DNA from: Dillenia suffruticosa
Lineage: Eukaryota > Streptophyta > Magnoliopsida > Dilleniales > Dilleniaceae
DNA: 64,000 bases
Assembly: GCA_033439265.1 (NCBI GenBank)
Contig: JAVTVX010000011.1
Coordinates: 9,548,590 to 9,612,589, forward strand
Reading direction: 5' to 3'
Shown: piece after piece, positions 11,016-23,252 of the stretch
How positions within the stretch are numbered: the stretch's first letter is position 1
Layout: each line of letters begins with the position of its first letter
Notes under the pieces: generated by a model
The model's input: only the letters and a program-made list of their open reading frames with translations
The model's database searches: none
What the model was told of the DNA's origin: nothing
Made by a program: the position numbers and the translations under genes

Positions 11016-13370
11016 CGCTATTAAAATTATGCCCTAAAGCAATTATCGTCTTGTGTGATTTTATATAACCCACAACAATAAAAGTATGTGAACTTATATT
11101 ACCAATAGCAATAAAAGCATTCTCTTTCAATAGAAATATATTTTAAAGACGTATTTCATTGTTTAAATTGAATATACACTTAAAAGGTCGATGAAATATT
11201 CTATTTTCAAGAGTTAATAATATGAGATATGAAATTATCTCGTACAAACTCTTCGAAGAATTTTCGTGATCAAAGATTCTTGACTTGACAATGAATAATT
11301 AACAACACTCATGGTAAATGTGCTAATAATAGTGAATACCATAAACTATCCATTCGTAGAATGGTTCATACATCTACAACTAATCAACTAAACTATGTTA
11401 ATCTAATAAAACTAAAATGTGATTCACTTCGATCCAAGGCATACAGTATTCAAAGCACATAATTAACAATCCAAAAACACCATTGAAAAGCTCTCGTGCC
11501 TAAGACTACAAGAATCAAGTATAAAAATCCATATCAAACACATCTACCACAAACTCTCTACAAGATGATTTATCTCAAAAATTATAAAGTTAAACATAAT
11601 AATAAATCTATATAATCTCTATGTTAATCAAACTAAAAAATAATACATCTAAAGATTGTCATAATTTATTCATACAATGACATAAAATATATAATCTCAT
11701 GATAATAAAGTCTGTGACAATTTATTAAATACCTTGAGTGCATACAATGGTAAAAACTAGGCAATTGATAAATTCATACTTCCATGATTAACATTCAAAA
11801 TCATAAATAAAGAATTTTTTATGAATAAAAAATAAATATAACAAGAATTAAGAATAATATAACAATCAAAAGAGGGTTTATTAGAAGTATAACCTTTAAA
11901 AGTCAATCCTCCAACTTAATATTGATTTCCCTTATCATCAAATCTACATTTTTCCTATCTTCCCAAATCTCCTCTTTTTTTCTATATTGTACACCTAGAT
12001 ATAACCCTAATCTCTCTATTTATCTCTCTTTATCATTTCATTCTATGATTTATATGTACATAATATGGTTTTAAAGTGAATAGAAGAGTTGCCTGAAATG
12101 AAAAAAATATAGAAATTATTTATATTTATCATAACTATGATAAGGATATTGTAGTTACCATGAACTATTTTTCTATTGAAATTCAAATGCTATACCAGGA
12201 AACATGTGATAACTCGCTATTCAAGCATCTCACCACCTAGTATTAAGACATATATATGTGAAAGTTTATATATGATATATCACAAAACATAGAGCACCTG
12301 AGATAGTGATTTAAGAATTGTCATCCACATGTGTGATAACGCAAAAAGAAAACGGTATAAAAATTTTAAACTTGTACTTTTTTCAAATTTTTTTAGAAAA
12401 TCAAGCAAAAGTCTTACTTAAAAAGTAACTAATCCATCCTACCATTAACACTTCTATATAAATGTCGTGAACACTTTTATATAAACACATAAGCTAGCAT
12501 ATCAATTGTGCTTGTGACCTGTCTAACAACAACAATCATATCATATATGAAGATAAAACATCATAAACCCCGGGGACATCAACATAATGGTCCTAGACCA
12601 TGGTAAAAAAAAAAAAATACAGAACATGTCAGTAGAGCAACTGCTTTAGGCCACAAATATATCCATATCTCGAAGTTGGTTATCTCTAATCTTTGAAAAA
12701 CAACATTGTATATGTGCATCATACTCTTGAATCAAGAGCTACAAAGCCCTCACATATGCCTCCGCCCTTGTCTAGGTGTGAGACCTCCAAAAATACATTA
12801 ATTTATATAAGTACGAGCCGCATATGCAATACAAAGCATAATTGTGACGCTAGGCCATATATATCAATTCATACCACACAAACGAAATAAAAAAAAAAAA
12901 AAATCAAATATGCAAATGAGCAACTGTTGGCTAAAGTTCCATAGCAATGGTTCCCGATTCTTGATTTAAAGGAATCGAAACTGAACATTAAAGGGGTAAT
13001 TTTGGTTATGGTTATGGAACTACTGGTTCTGGTTTCAAATGACTCCAGTTTCAATTCTGATTTCAAATGATCTCAGTTTCAGTTTTAAAATCGAAACTAT
13101 AAAAATTAAAAAAAATAAAAATAAATGTAGATATTTTTTGTAATAAAAGAATATGAAAAAATATGACTGATTAATAATGAAATGAATTTAATTAGAAGGA
13201 TATTGTATATAATTTATTGATTGAATTTTTTAATCAATTTCATAGTGAATATTCAAAATCTACTTTACCGTAACCCATGAGGGCTAAATATTTATTGCCC
13301 ATTAACTTTGTAAAATAATTATTTAAATTAGATTTTCTAATATAAAACTTCTCTGCATTTTTATAATTGA
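9651..13370. other. AT-rich intergenic DNA, no gene recognised
   Basis: No frame in this 3.7-kb stretch resembles a known protein. It holds poly-T near 10,344-10,380, an (AT)15 microsatellite at 10,981-11,010, a poly-A near 12,888-12,902, and a 28-bp two-copy tandem repeat at 13,027-13,084 (units starting CTGGTTTCAAATGA and CTGATTTCAAATGA). Small open frames here are what chance would give in such base composition. Confidence 0.6.
10981..11010. repeat. (AT)15 microsatellite
   Basis: A perfect dinucleotide AT run of 30 bp. It lies inside AT-rich intergenic DNA. Confidence 0.95.
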
Positions 13371-13690
13371 ATTTTGTTGTCAAAATTATGTTTTGATGAT
13401 GATCAAACTAGGTGGAATCAATTGGGGCAACTGTCTGCTCCATCTGGCTCTGTTATGTGTCTATCCAAGCTGTTAGACTTTGAATTAGAAGTGCATCATC
13501 AAAAGAGATGGGTATCGAAGGGGAATGTCTGTCCTATATTTGAAAGATTACTCCGCTTGCTTTGTTGCGGGCAGCTCCTAGGATCAGTTCTTCATTTGGC
13601 TTGTTTGCTCGACTTGTGGCATATAGACTCCGAGGGGGTGGTTCTCTCATTCCATGCTGATAAACCTATGGAGTTTGTCATCTCGAGCTA
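13371..13690. other. Unassigned segment at the edge of Tat element 2
   Basis: It starts with TTGTTGTCAAAATTATGTTT and holds a 105-codon open frame on the plus strand that I do not recognise. Its base composition is less AT-rich than the DNA to the left. The opposite strand leads into the Tat 2 gag, so the segment may be part of that element or of an older retroelement end. No function is proposed. Confidence 0.3.
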
Positions 13691-15590
13691 AAATCTTGAC
13701 TTCATCCTTCAGCTTCCGATACTTGTTTGTCAGATGTCCATAATCCTTGTGGAAGTGACTATATCGAGTTTTGTCCTTCTTAGAATCATCCCCTATAAGA
13801 TGCGAGGTCATCTAGCATAGAGTTTGTTCCTGATCTACATCAAGATTTGGTTGGGTGTATCATTTAGGGGAGTGTAATTGTTAAATCTACGATAAGGCGA
13901 GGGTCCCGGTTGGCTTCTCTTAGGTGAGGGTTGCTGAGGCGAGCGACTATGCTCATTTTTGCTTGTTCTATTTTGGTGTTTATTGAATGTCTCAGTTTCT
14001 TCCATTGCAATGTATTTGTCTACTAAAACATAGAATTTTGAACGGTGGATGGAGGATTCTTCATTATGGAAGTTTTCATTTCTAAGGGTCATATACCAGA
14101 AAGCAACACTGCCAACATGATGGAATGCTCTAAACTGGAGACACTCATCATCTCGGTCTTGAACTTGTTGATAAAATCTCCTAAGGGCTCGTTGTCCTTT
14201 TGCCACAACGATCAGGGGGTAGATTTCCTCTTGACCTCCTAGCTGATCATGAAGTGAGTTTTGAACTACTGTCAGAGTTGTGAGAAACTCCTAATGCTAA
14301 ATAGAGGGAGCAAATTGAACCATGTCAATACATTGCCCTTTTGGGTTGTGTGGCAATGTTTACACATGACTGCGTCTGACATGTTCCTCGAGGTCATAAA
14401 TGTTATGAAGTGGGCCACATGGTCTTGAGGACCGATACTACCGTCGTACCTCTCCATAAGGGAAGCAGTACATCTTACGGCATCGACTTGGTAGAAACTT
14501 TAGGATCAAAGAGAGAGAGACTGATAACGTCTTAAGTGGTATCATCCTTTCTTGTGTTGGCATATTTAAGTTCATTAGCCACAAGTTCTTCGATCTGCTT
14601 CCTCAGATCATTTGGGTCATGTCGAGATTTCACGGAGGGCTCTCAACACCTTTAGGTTTGAAACCTGTGTGAGCATGTATTCGTTGATCTTTGAAAGGAG
14701 GATAAAGTATCTTGTTTGAGGTTAAAGCTAAATTCTTCTAAAAATTGTGTACAATTAAAAACTCAATCTATCCTTACAAACGACGCCAATCTATTGAAGG
14801 TGGGTTTTGCTTCACAAATAATTGCTCTGTTGATGTGAGTGAGGAACTATAGTTGATGAATCTTCTAGGCCTTCGTAGATGATAAGACTTGTAAATACCG
14901 CTGAATAGTGTTCTAGCAGGGAAGACTTTGACGCTCAAGTCAAAAAGAGTGGAAATAAAAGAATGAGAAACAAAGTGAATAGAGCCGTAGAATAATCCCG
15001 TGTTGCCTATGTATGATAAGTGTAGAGTTATTGAGTATATTTGGCTGGCTGCCTATACTGAGTATATAAAGCATGTATGCATGGTAAGTTTCGTATGCAT
15101 TTAGTGATATAAAAACTCTAGTTTTCTTGTAAAGAGGTTATTGAGAATTTTCCAAAATTACAAAAACTAAAGTTAAATATTTTTAAGCGATTTAGGATAC
15201 TATTGATTAAAGTAAATTCAAGTTATCACGAAAATTTTTTATCTTATCGGGAGTGATTACAGAGATTTGTTTCTTTACTGAGAAAGGTTTCCCTAAGACT
15301 AGAGAAGATTCATACCAGATTAAGAAATATTTAAAATTATTAGAGATTTTTTTTTATTAGATGATCACGTATTGGACTTATTGCGTAATGAGAATTACTT
15401 CCGTATTGATAGAGAGTATCCAATAAGGAGTGCTCGAAGAACATAAGCATGAGCGCTTGACCGAGAGATCAAGAACGCATTCAGTTGTTCATGGGACTTA
15501 TAGTTGTATCCTAGTGGGGTTCAGTGGTTCCTAGGCTTTGTAGTAATGGATCATTTGACTATGTACGATTAGGTTCAACCACTAATTTCT
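13691..15590 (-). mobile_element. Tat-lineage Ty3/gypsy fossil 2 (gag, primer site, LTR)
   Basis: In minus orientation: an LTR-like block (about 15,590-14,792), a primer-binding-like site (GATTGGCGTCGTTTGTAAGG, 14,791-14,772), then gag pieces, including MERYDGSIGPQDHVAHFI (from 14,457), a second block (14,206-13,835) with QVQDRDDECLQFRAFHHV, and the Lys/Arg-rich region leading to DDSKKDKTRYSHFH (about 13,790-13,745). Protease, reverse transcriptase and integrase were not recognised in this window. It is related to but clearly different from Tat 1 at 1.7-2.1 kb. The copy is broken and old; the outer LTR edge is approximate. Confidence 0.7.
14792..15590 (-). repeat. LTR of Tat element 2 (approximate)
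   Basis: It adjoins the primer site and contains TTTGACGCTCAAGTC (about 14,928), the reverse complement of the TTGAGCGTC-type motif seen in the other Tat LTRs. No second LTR is present, so the end near 15,590 is an estimate. Confidence 0.4.
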
Positions 15591-18135
15591 ATTCCAATTT
15601 AAATTTGAAAATATATTTATAATATTTGAGTAGTAAATCTAGAAAATTATATTCCAAACACATGAAAAGTGTTAGAAATTAAGTCTAAAAATATATGTAT
15701 ATAAAGGATCTATCTGCAGCACTTAATTGAGCAATGTTCACTTCACTTGTCACTTGGGCCACTTGAAATGATATAGGGTCCAATCTCATAAGAGATTCGC
15801 TAAAATCTTCGGTTTACTGATCTGAGATGGTGTTAAGAGAGCAGAATTTTCTTCCTTGCCATCCCCTCTTTCCTATATTAATGCGAATATTCACTCCATA
15901 GAGGCTGACGAAGAGGAGGAAGAGATTAAGGTAGAGAAGGTTGCATCTTGCCCCACTAGTCATGACTCATTGGGGAAGTATTTGCTCGTTCTCATTTTTT
16001 TCTTTTAGCATGGTTAATCTCTTTTTACTTGAACTAAGTTAAATAATCAATTCCTATTTGAGTTTTTACATTCATTGAGAAAAATGTTTGATTTTAAGTA
16101 TGAGGAGGAGGTAAAGTAGTGGCAACTTAGCTATAGTTTTTATTTGTTTTCTTAGCATGTACTATTGTTTTATGAAATATAGCATGAATTCTTTGTTTGG
16201 TGATTGATGATTAATTTTTACATAATAAGCGTGGATATTAATTTATAGATTAATAATCCTCACTTGTCTTTCTAACTACCTAAATTCACATAAATTTGAG
16301 AAAATATTAGGCGAAACTTTTAGAGGAAAAATGCACATAATTTATAGATCATAATAGAGTCATTTTTACTTTTCATGAGAAATTATGAGTGAGAGGATAA
16401 ATTGAAAAAAACAAACAAGCAACTGAACTAAGGAGAAGCATACTTTGAATGAGTTTGATATTGATTCATACTTGGTTTGAAATTGAGGTTTGGAATTAAT
16501 TTGAATCATATGTTATTTTTGGTTTTCTGTTTATGAAATAAGAAATAATAAATTCATCCATTCATGTTACTTAGATATCATGATTTGCGTTTTTATATAT
16601 TTTGAATCGTTTTAACCTTTCCTTTCTTAACCCATTTTCCCTCTAGCTCCATTACTTGAGGACTCGAGGCTGAGTAAAAATTTAAGCGTCGGGGCATCTG
16701 ATGTGATCGTGGGCCACGATGGGTCGAGTTGACCCGTGATAACCCTTAACCATCATGGGCCATGTTGGGTCAAGTTAATTTTTGCTGATCCATTGAATCT
16801 TTGGGAGATCCGTTTGACCTTGTTAGGCTCACTTTTTTTTTTTGTTGTATAAAAGTTTGAATATAAGATCACTAGATTGAAGGAGGAGTTTTGTACTACT
16901 AAACTATTATTTTGAGAACTTGTTAATTTCATTCTTCAACCCTAAGTTTTCTTTTTGGGCCGGTTTTCATTTTTAAAAGGCTCTAAATTAGGTTTTTGTT
17001 TTTCATTTCTGGAAATTCTAACTTAGTCCTTGGCTCTCAATTTTATTCCAATCTTTGGTTTTAAAATCAATCTCAAACTTTAACTTAAATTGGATGTCCA
17101 TCATAGCCATTGAAATTCTAACACAAGCACAACTCATGGATTGATCGCATGATAATCTCAACACTGAAATATCTAACAAAATCTAGACCCACCTTAGTCC
17201 TTGAAGTGTATATTTAATTCTCTTTTTATTCTCTCCCTTGCACAAACAATTCTCTCTCCACCTTTGTTCTCTCTCTTTGCCCCAGCTCTCTCTAGTTCCT
17301 GCATACAAATCTCTTTTTCCGTCTCTCACCCTCTTGATCATCTGCAAACCTGGTTTCTTTGTTTTACTCTCTTCTCATCTATCCGCCTTGTACCCCCGGG
17401 GGGAGGGGGGGTGGAATCAAATAACCTAATTGATAAAAAAACAAAACATAATTTTGGAAGAAAAAAAAGAATGTTTTAAATATATTATATCATTCGTTAA
17501 CATCAACATGCATAAGTAAAATTCTTGAATCTGTTTTTACAGTAATCAATTGATAAAATTAATTTGATAATTTTTTTTATACTATATCAATCGGTATTAA
17601 AAATTATATTCTAACTAATCCGATTTGTGACTTGCAGTGATCTATTTAAGGGGGCTACCCTCCCAACGTAGTTTTTTTCATATTCAAACCGTGAGTCAAA
17701 CTCAGAATTAATAATTGATTATCTTTTTTAATTAAAAAGTCATGGTTTATATAATTTGTATCATTTTAAAAATATATTGGAATTAATAATTACTAAAATA
17801 ATTATTGATATTATATTTATAATTTTATATTTCAATATTTAGTAATAATACAAAAAGAAATTTTAAAAATAAGAAAATTTAATTAATATGGAATTGGTTT
17901 TTCTTCATTTTATACATGAATAATAGATAGACTACAAACTAATAACAATTAACAACAATTATCAGTTATTGACCATTAATCATTAGTTGTCAACCATCAG
18001 CTGAACTAAACAGACTCTAAGATTATCGGTACTTTTAAATCCTTCTCTTACAATTCTCACCGGAGTTATAATTAATCAATTAATACCATAATTTGCCAAT
18101 ATTGCACAAACTAATTTTTTTGACAATTCCGAATG
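15591..18135. other. Intergenic DNA, no gene recognised
   Basis: The stretch 15,700-17,200 has moderate complexity and could be degraded retroelement. A phrase GGGCCACGATGGGTCGAGTT (about 16,712) recurs diverged about 48 bp later. A pyrimidine-rich stretch (17,215-17,400) ends in a C5G6 tract plus G-run at 17,394-17,412. Small frames there (for example 17,201-17,479) are low-complexity Leu/Ser/Pro and are not supported as genes. Sequence from 17,480 on is AT-rich with nothing recognisable. Confidence 0.5.
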
Positions 18136-18237
18136 TGTTATAAATTTTAGGAAATTTAGTTGGATGTCTAATATATGAAAGGTCAATATTTTATAAAAAT
18201 ATACATGATACCAATATTGAGTATTGTAGCATTGCAT
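18136..18237 (+). repeat. Fragment of a copia 5' LTR
   Basis: The segment starts TGTTATAAATTTTAGGAAAT and aligns with the start of the copia LTR at 32,324. Shared words include ATATATG, AAAG, CATATGATACCAATATTG-like sequence and a TAGTA/TAGCAT stretch. It ends where Athila-type LTR sequence begins. This makes it the likely left LTR of the copia element whose body lies at 27,905-32,616, separated by the Athila nest. Confidence 0.6.
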
Positions 18238-18972
18238 ATCTATACAATAATAGCATTAAGTTTTATGAAAATAGTTAAACAAAAATCCAAATAATTTGGA
18301 TAGTTGCAATTACCTAATTTTATTCCATTGATTCCTTTAATTTAAACATGAATATTGGTTAAAAATACATAAATATAAATAACCTATTTACTACTTATAC
18401 CATTTATTCATGACAATTACGGATCACTAAACTAAACTTATGGATAATAATAGAAAGAATAATATTTAATTAAATTATCAAATTAACAAATATCAATTTT
18501 TTAAGTAAAATAAAACAAAAAATTAACGAGTATTTAAATAAAAGGACAAGAAATTTAAATTAGGTAGCTAACCATGCAATATGAATCAGAAAATAAAACT
18601 TACCCACTCATGGTAAATGACATTGTCTATTAAATAAAAAAAAAAAAAAAGTGTTTGTTCTAGGAAGGAAGAAAAGCAAAAGCCACAGTTGGCAACCATC
18701 CCTTTTCTTATCGGAATGATGAAATATATGGTTCACATCTTTTGCTGGCTGCCTTTTATTTGTTACCCTATAAATCTCTTTTTTATTATGGAGAGAGAAA
18801 GTAACTTATTCTAAAAAATAAAGATTCCAAAAAATAGGGATCTCCAAAATTCAAACCAAACATTACCGGCGGTAAAAATATCATCTAACTTAGAAAAGTA
18901 AAAAGATACTCCTAAAATTAGGATGGTAAATAAATGATAAGGTAAAATCTCAATAAGAGAAAATCTCAAAAA
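18238..18972 (-). repeat. Left LTR remnant of the Athila-like element
   Basis: Aligned by eye with 26,960-27,690 over about 730 bp, with many substitutions and small gaps. The match starts just after the copia LTR fragment and stops shortly before the CACTA exon sequence. The part corresponding to 26,524-26,960 is not seen here. Confidence 0.75.
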
Positions 18973-19042
18973 ATATGTAAGTAGACTATCAATTATTTAA
19001 ATATTTATGTTAAAACATATTAACATATTTATTTAACTTTAG

Positions 19043-19813
19043 GTCCATGATAATCAAGCTCAACTTCAGCAAGAATTGTTAATCCATCTGTCATGGGGTC
19101 CAAAAGCAATGATACAAACTTGGCCATCCTATTTTATAAACGGGTATAATTTTCATACTGAAGAATATGGAGTGGGCAAAACGACAATGAATAGTAGAGT
19201 TTGTGTTCAGTCATCCAATGATGGTGGAGGTCAAAATGATTTTTATGGTTTGTTGGATGAAATCGTTGAGGTAGAGTACCCTGATCCAGCATTACGGGTT
19301 GTTTTATTTATGTGTCGCTGGTTTGACACTGTAAAAGGGATGAAAGTGCATCCACAGTTTAATTTGGTTGAGAATCATAAAAAATTGTATAAAAGATATG
19401 AACCATTTGTGTTGGCACAACAAGCGATTCAAATATTTTATGCTTCATATTCTAGTTTGAAACGTGACAAAATTGATTGGTGGGCTGTTTTTAAAACGAA
19501 AGTACGGAAAAAAATTGAAGAACATTGGGAAGAGACAGCATATCAACAAGAGCAAGTTGTCAATACAGTTCAGACCGAGGAATATAATATTCCAACGTTA
19601 CGAGATCCTAGTGGAGTAGTGATACATGTGGATGCAAGTGAATTTCATGAAGAAGATGATGAAGAATCTAATTTTGAGACAAATGATGAGGATGAGGATG
19701 AGGATGAGGATTCTGATGAGTATGAGGAAGAGGATGATGAAAATGATGTTGAAGAGTCTAATTTTGAGACGCAGGATGACGATGAGGATGACAATGACGA
19801 TTTTGATTTTTGA
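19043..19813 (+). pseudogene. TNP2-type CACTA transposase, C-terminal exon (DUF4216 region)
   Basis: A 256-residue open stretch follows an intron-acceptor-like TTTAACTTTAG and reads VHDNQAQLQQELLIHLSWGP at its start. It then has the conserved blocks of the DUF4216 region of plant CACTA transposases: FHTEEYGVGKTTMNSRVCV, DFYGLLDEIVEVEYP, VLFMCRWFD, VHPQFNLVE, YEPFVLAQQA and SLKRDKIDWWAVFKTK. The last 65 residues are an acidic Asp/Glu/Ser/Asn tail (19,630-19,810), usual in kind for this family. The reading frame is intact, but the upstream exons with the DDE-type core are not in the window, so it cannot make a transposase. The start given is the inferred splice acceptor boundary, not an initiation codon. 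The next gene begins about 270 bp downstream on the same strand. Confidence 0.85.
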
Positions 19814-20080
19814 TGACGGGTAAATTTTGTTCTCTTCATATAATAAAAATCGGATATTTATCTTGATATATGATAATATATTTTTTTTAAGTGGGTAAGT
19901 TAGTCGACACGTATAATTTGTAAATTTCTTTACTCAATTTCTTGTTTATTTACTGTCTCATTCTTAAATTTATATATTGGATTTATTAATATACTATCTT
20001 TTTTTTTCTATAGGTCGTTAGAGAAAATTTCTTCACATATTGGTACCTTGTTTCGTCGGAACTAATTTATCAAATTAAAT

Positions 20081-21883
20081 ATGGTAAGTTTATTCATGTT
20101 CTTCATTATGTATATGATGATTATGCAATTTACATTTTTTTGTTTAAAATGTATTATGGTTGACAGTTTCGACGTGGCGGCCATAGACGCAATTTTGATG
20201 GAAATTCACGCTCTTCACCATCGCAGTCCGCTTCGGCAGCTTCGCAATCGCATTCCCTTGCCGACAATGTATCTTCGCCTCCCCCTTCTGTTGCAGGCCC
20301 TTCACATTCTCAACACATCGCTAGCAATGTACCTTCTGCAGTCCCTTCGGTGGAACGGTCGTATACTGATAGAGAAGACAATCGAGAGTTAATAGCCCCT
20401 TATGGAGATTCGTAAGTATTAAATTTTAAATTTATAGATGTATTATTTCTTTTATTTATGAAATAATTTCTTCTTTTAACTATCATATTTATTTAATATT
20501 GTTTGTTTAAAACTTTACGATAGATTTACAAATTCTGTACATGTTATTCACGAGCTGAATAGAATTGTGAATAATCATTAGGGAGGGGCTTCGATGTCTT
20601 ACACAAACACTCCGGATGAAACAAAAGAACTATGGTGGAACGAGTTCAAGGTAAGTTATCCCAATCAGTTTATATATGAAATTAAGTTAATAGCTTTATA
20701 AGTTATTTGTTTCTTTCCATTGCAGCGAGTATTCACTTGGGACGAGATTGAAGAGTTGGAAGTAAGAAGGATTTTCAAGAAAAAATGTGGCGATCACATT
20801 CGACACGTTTTAAATCATGCAAAGAGACATGTAAAAAAGCCCAACTGCATCACCAAGCAAAATTGGGGCAGGATTCTGAATTTTTGGGAATCGGAGGAGA
20901 GCCAACGAAAGAGTAAGCAAAATAAAAAAAATCGAGCTTATAATTTAGGGGAATCGTCTGCGACGTATGCGGGAGGCTCGATTACTATCGGTGAACATAG
21001 AAATAGGTTGGTAATTTTATACAAATATTAATTTTTTTTTATCTAATTTAAAGTATATCATTATTTCTAATAGTGTTTTTTTATTTTAGGAAAAGGAAAT
21101 GGGGACCGAGCCTTCATTCATAGAGACTTTCACGCGCACATTTCGAAAAAAAGACAAGACTTGGAGCGGGGAGAGAGCTAGAGCAATTAAGGTTTGTAAT
21201 TTCAAATTTTCCAATTACTTTATGTACATTTTCAATGTTGATATTAACATTTTATGTTGAACATATCATAACAATGTAGGAAGATGAATTATTTATGTTA
21301 GTCTCTCTCAAGTTTATTTTTATTGTTGACTTGATTCTTTGATTTCTAATGAATTACTTGCTAGAGATTCTCTTGTATTTTTTTTCCTAAGATTTCAACT
21401 TATTCAATGTTAATAGAAATGTTCATAATTTAGATCCTATATGGTGTCATGATTTATGTTACAAAATTTTTTATTTTCCTTGATTATGTGTTTGTATTAT
21501 AATGTTATTGTAAATTTATTTTAATTTTTCTCATGACAATGTAGGAGAAATATGATGAGCTAGCATGTAGAAGTTCGAGTGCTAGTGATGATGTTGGCGG
21601 ATCTGAGCCATCTGTTGATAACATGAATACATGGCTCGAGGTGACTGGTGAACGAAAAGGGAGTAGAGTAGTTGGGCTAGGTTCTTTGAGCAGAACATAC
21701 AAAATCGCCGGTTCATCTTCTTCCACACCACCAGTAGTTAGAGCACAAATAAATCAATTGAATGAAGAGGTGAGCCTTTTGAAGGACTTGCTATTGCAAA
21801 GAGAACAGGCATTCAGTGAACTTCAAGCAAAGCATACGCAAGAATTGCACGAGGTCCGCACGCAGCAAATGTTAATCATGTAG
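20081..21883 (+). pseudogene. TNP1/Ptta-like CACTA accessory gene, six exons, two apparent nonsense codons
   Basis: Exons inferred from GT/AG junctions: 20,081-20,083 (ATG), 20,167-20,411, 20,524-20,650, 20,726-21,010, 21,090-21,191 and 21,545-21,883. Phases match throughout and the product would be about 366 residues. Order: Arg/Gly- and Ser/Pro-rich N-terminus (FRRGGHRRNFDG), a WWNEFKRVFTWDE block, the CITKQNWGRILNFW block, an FRKKDKTWSGERARAIK block typical of plant Ptta/En/Spm transposase proteins, and a coiled coil (VRAQINQLNEEVSLLKDLLL). Such proteins are thought to bind subterminal repeats. Oddities: TAG at 20,579-20,581 (codon 102, inside exon 3), and the final TAG (21,881-21,883) may also be premature, because the frame continues into an Asp-rich run near 21,955-21,995. 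The one-codon first exon is an inference. Confidence 0.78.
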
Positions 21884-22339
21884 CATTTTCAGTTAGTCTC
21901 CGTTCCGAATCAGATTCCCCCTTCTATTTCTCCTCCTGATAATGCTTGCGATGGTGATGAGGGTGATGATTTCTTTGATGATGATGATGATGATGGGATG
22001 GTGGAGGTCATACTTGAAATTGTGAATTGTTATGTTACTGTTACATTGATTTTTTTTAATGTATGGTTATTGATATTTCGATATTTAGTTTTGATATTGC
22101 TTTTTTGTATGATATTATAAATATGATTACTTGTTAAATTTTTAATTTATTGATCTTATTGAATAGGTAGTTATAATTATGAGTATAGATTGTTTAAATT
22201 TTATATTAAAAACGATTTGGATGATATTATTATGATGAGGTTGGGTGAGCAGGTAAATTTGTCCAAATATGTTAATAAAATTTGTATTCGTTGTAAAATA
22301 TATATTCATGACAAATTTTGTTCCTGAAAATAATGCTCA

Positions 22340-23203
22340 TGGTGATGTAAATTTTGATTTGCGATGAATTTTGCAACGAAAAACATTCGTCGCCGATTTG
22401 CGACAAATTATTTTTTGTTGGTGATTTGCGACAAAAAACATATTCGTTGCAAAATTAACAACAAATATTGTTTCGTCGCAAAAATTTGGGACGAAATAAG
22501 ATTCGTCACAATTTTGCGACGAAATAGTATTCGTCGCATATTTTGCGACGAAATAGTATTCGTCGCATATTTTGCGACGAAATAGTATTCGTCGCATATT
22601 TTGCGACGAAATAGTATTCGTCGCATATTTTGCGACGAAATAGTATTCGTCGCATATTTTGCGACGAAATAGTATTCGTCGCACCTTTTGCGACGAAATA
22701 GTATTCGTCGCACCTTTTGCGACGAAATAATATTCGTCGCTAAATTTGCGACGACTGTTGTTCATCGCAACTTTTCCGACGAATTTAGCGACGAATTACT
22801 TTTCGTCGCAAAGTTTGTAATAAATTTTTTTTCGTTGGAAATTTTGCGACGAAAAATGTATTCGTCGCAAAATTTGCTACGAAAAAGTAATTCGTCGCTA
22901 AGTTTGCGACGAAATTGGTTTCGTTGCAGAATTTGCGACGAATATTGTATTAGTGGCATATTTGCGACGAATATTTTTTTCGTCGCAAATGTCGTTGCAA
23001 ATTTGCGACGAATTTCTCAACATATAAATATTTGTTGCAAATTGTTGCGACGAATAATTAATTTTTCGTCGCAAATTTTTGCGACAACTTATTAGCAACG
23101 AAAAAATATTTTTTGCAAAATTCGTCGTAAATGTGTTTTGCAACGAATTTTTCTTACAATTTCGTCCCAAATTTTGTTGCAAAATTTGTCTTTTTTTGTT
23201 GTG
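22340..23203. repeat. Right subterminal repeat region of the CACTA element
   Basis: More than thirty copies of GCGACGAA or its complement TTCGTCGC (some with one change) alternate in inverted pairs over 860 bp, ending at the terminal repeat near 23,203. In En/Spm elements subterminal words are the binding sites of the TnpA-type protein, so this block is the likely target of the 20,081-21,883 gene product. The same words fill both ends of the copies at 5,975-7,977 and 41,237-43,358. Confidence 0.85.
22511..22742. repeat. 29-bp perfect tandem array of palindromic units, about 8 copies
   Basis: The unit contains TGCGACGAA, then ATAGTA, then TTCGTCGCA: a 9-bp perfect inverted repeat around a 6-bp centre, spaced by ATATTT or CCTTT. 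Most copies are identical, much more alike than the surrounding subterminal words, which points to recent amplification or homogenisation. Since 29 is not a multiple of 3, the array creates long open frames by chance on both strands. Confidence 0.9.
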
Positions 23204-23252
23204 ATATGCTTTTTTGATATAAGGGCTAGAAAGAAGGATAAGTGTTAAAAGA

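Larger units (their letters stand above)
18975..23203 (+). mobile_element. CACTA (En/Spm) transposon, left part missing
   Basis: It contains, in the usual plant CACTA order, the last exon of a TNP2-type gene (19,043-19,813), a TNP1/Ptta-like gene (20,081-21,883) and an 860-bp right subterminal region full of inverted GCGACGAA words. The right terminus reversed reads CACAACAAAAAAAGAC, a variant of the CACTACAAAAA-type end. No matching left terminus or left subterminal repeats were found between 17.5 and 19.0 kb; instead the TNP2 exon lies directly next to an Athila LTR remnant. The 5' half of the element, including the catalytic part of the transposase, is therefore absent from this locus. It is not autonomous but could once have supplied the repeat words seen in the non-coding copies A and B. 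Confidence 0.82.

Noticed and set aside
13374-13691. A 105-codon plus-strand frame that could be a gene.
   Set aside because: There is no recognisable family, no promoter or splice context, and it adjoins a Tat relic. Listed only as an unassigned segment.
17201-17479. Overlapping small frames with Leu/Ser/Pro-rich peptides near 17.2-17.5 kb.
   Set aside because: They arise from pyrimidine-rich low-complexity DNA and resemble nothing known.
19626-19839. Shadow frames over the acidic tail of the TNP2 exon (Met/Arg-rich on plus, poly-Ser on minus).
   Set aside because: The GAT/GAG-rich codons of the acidic tail force such frames. The DUF4216 frame is the one with family similarity.
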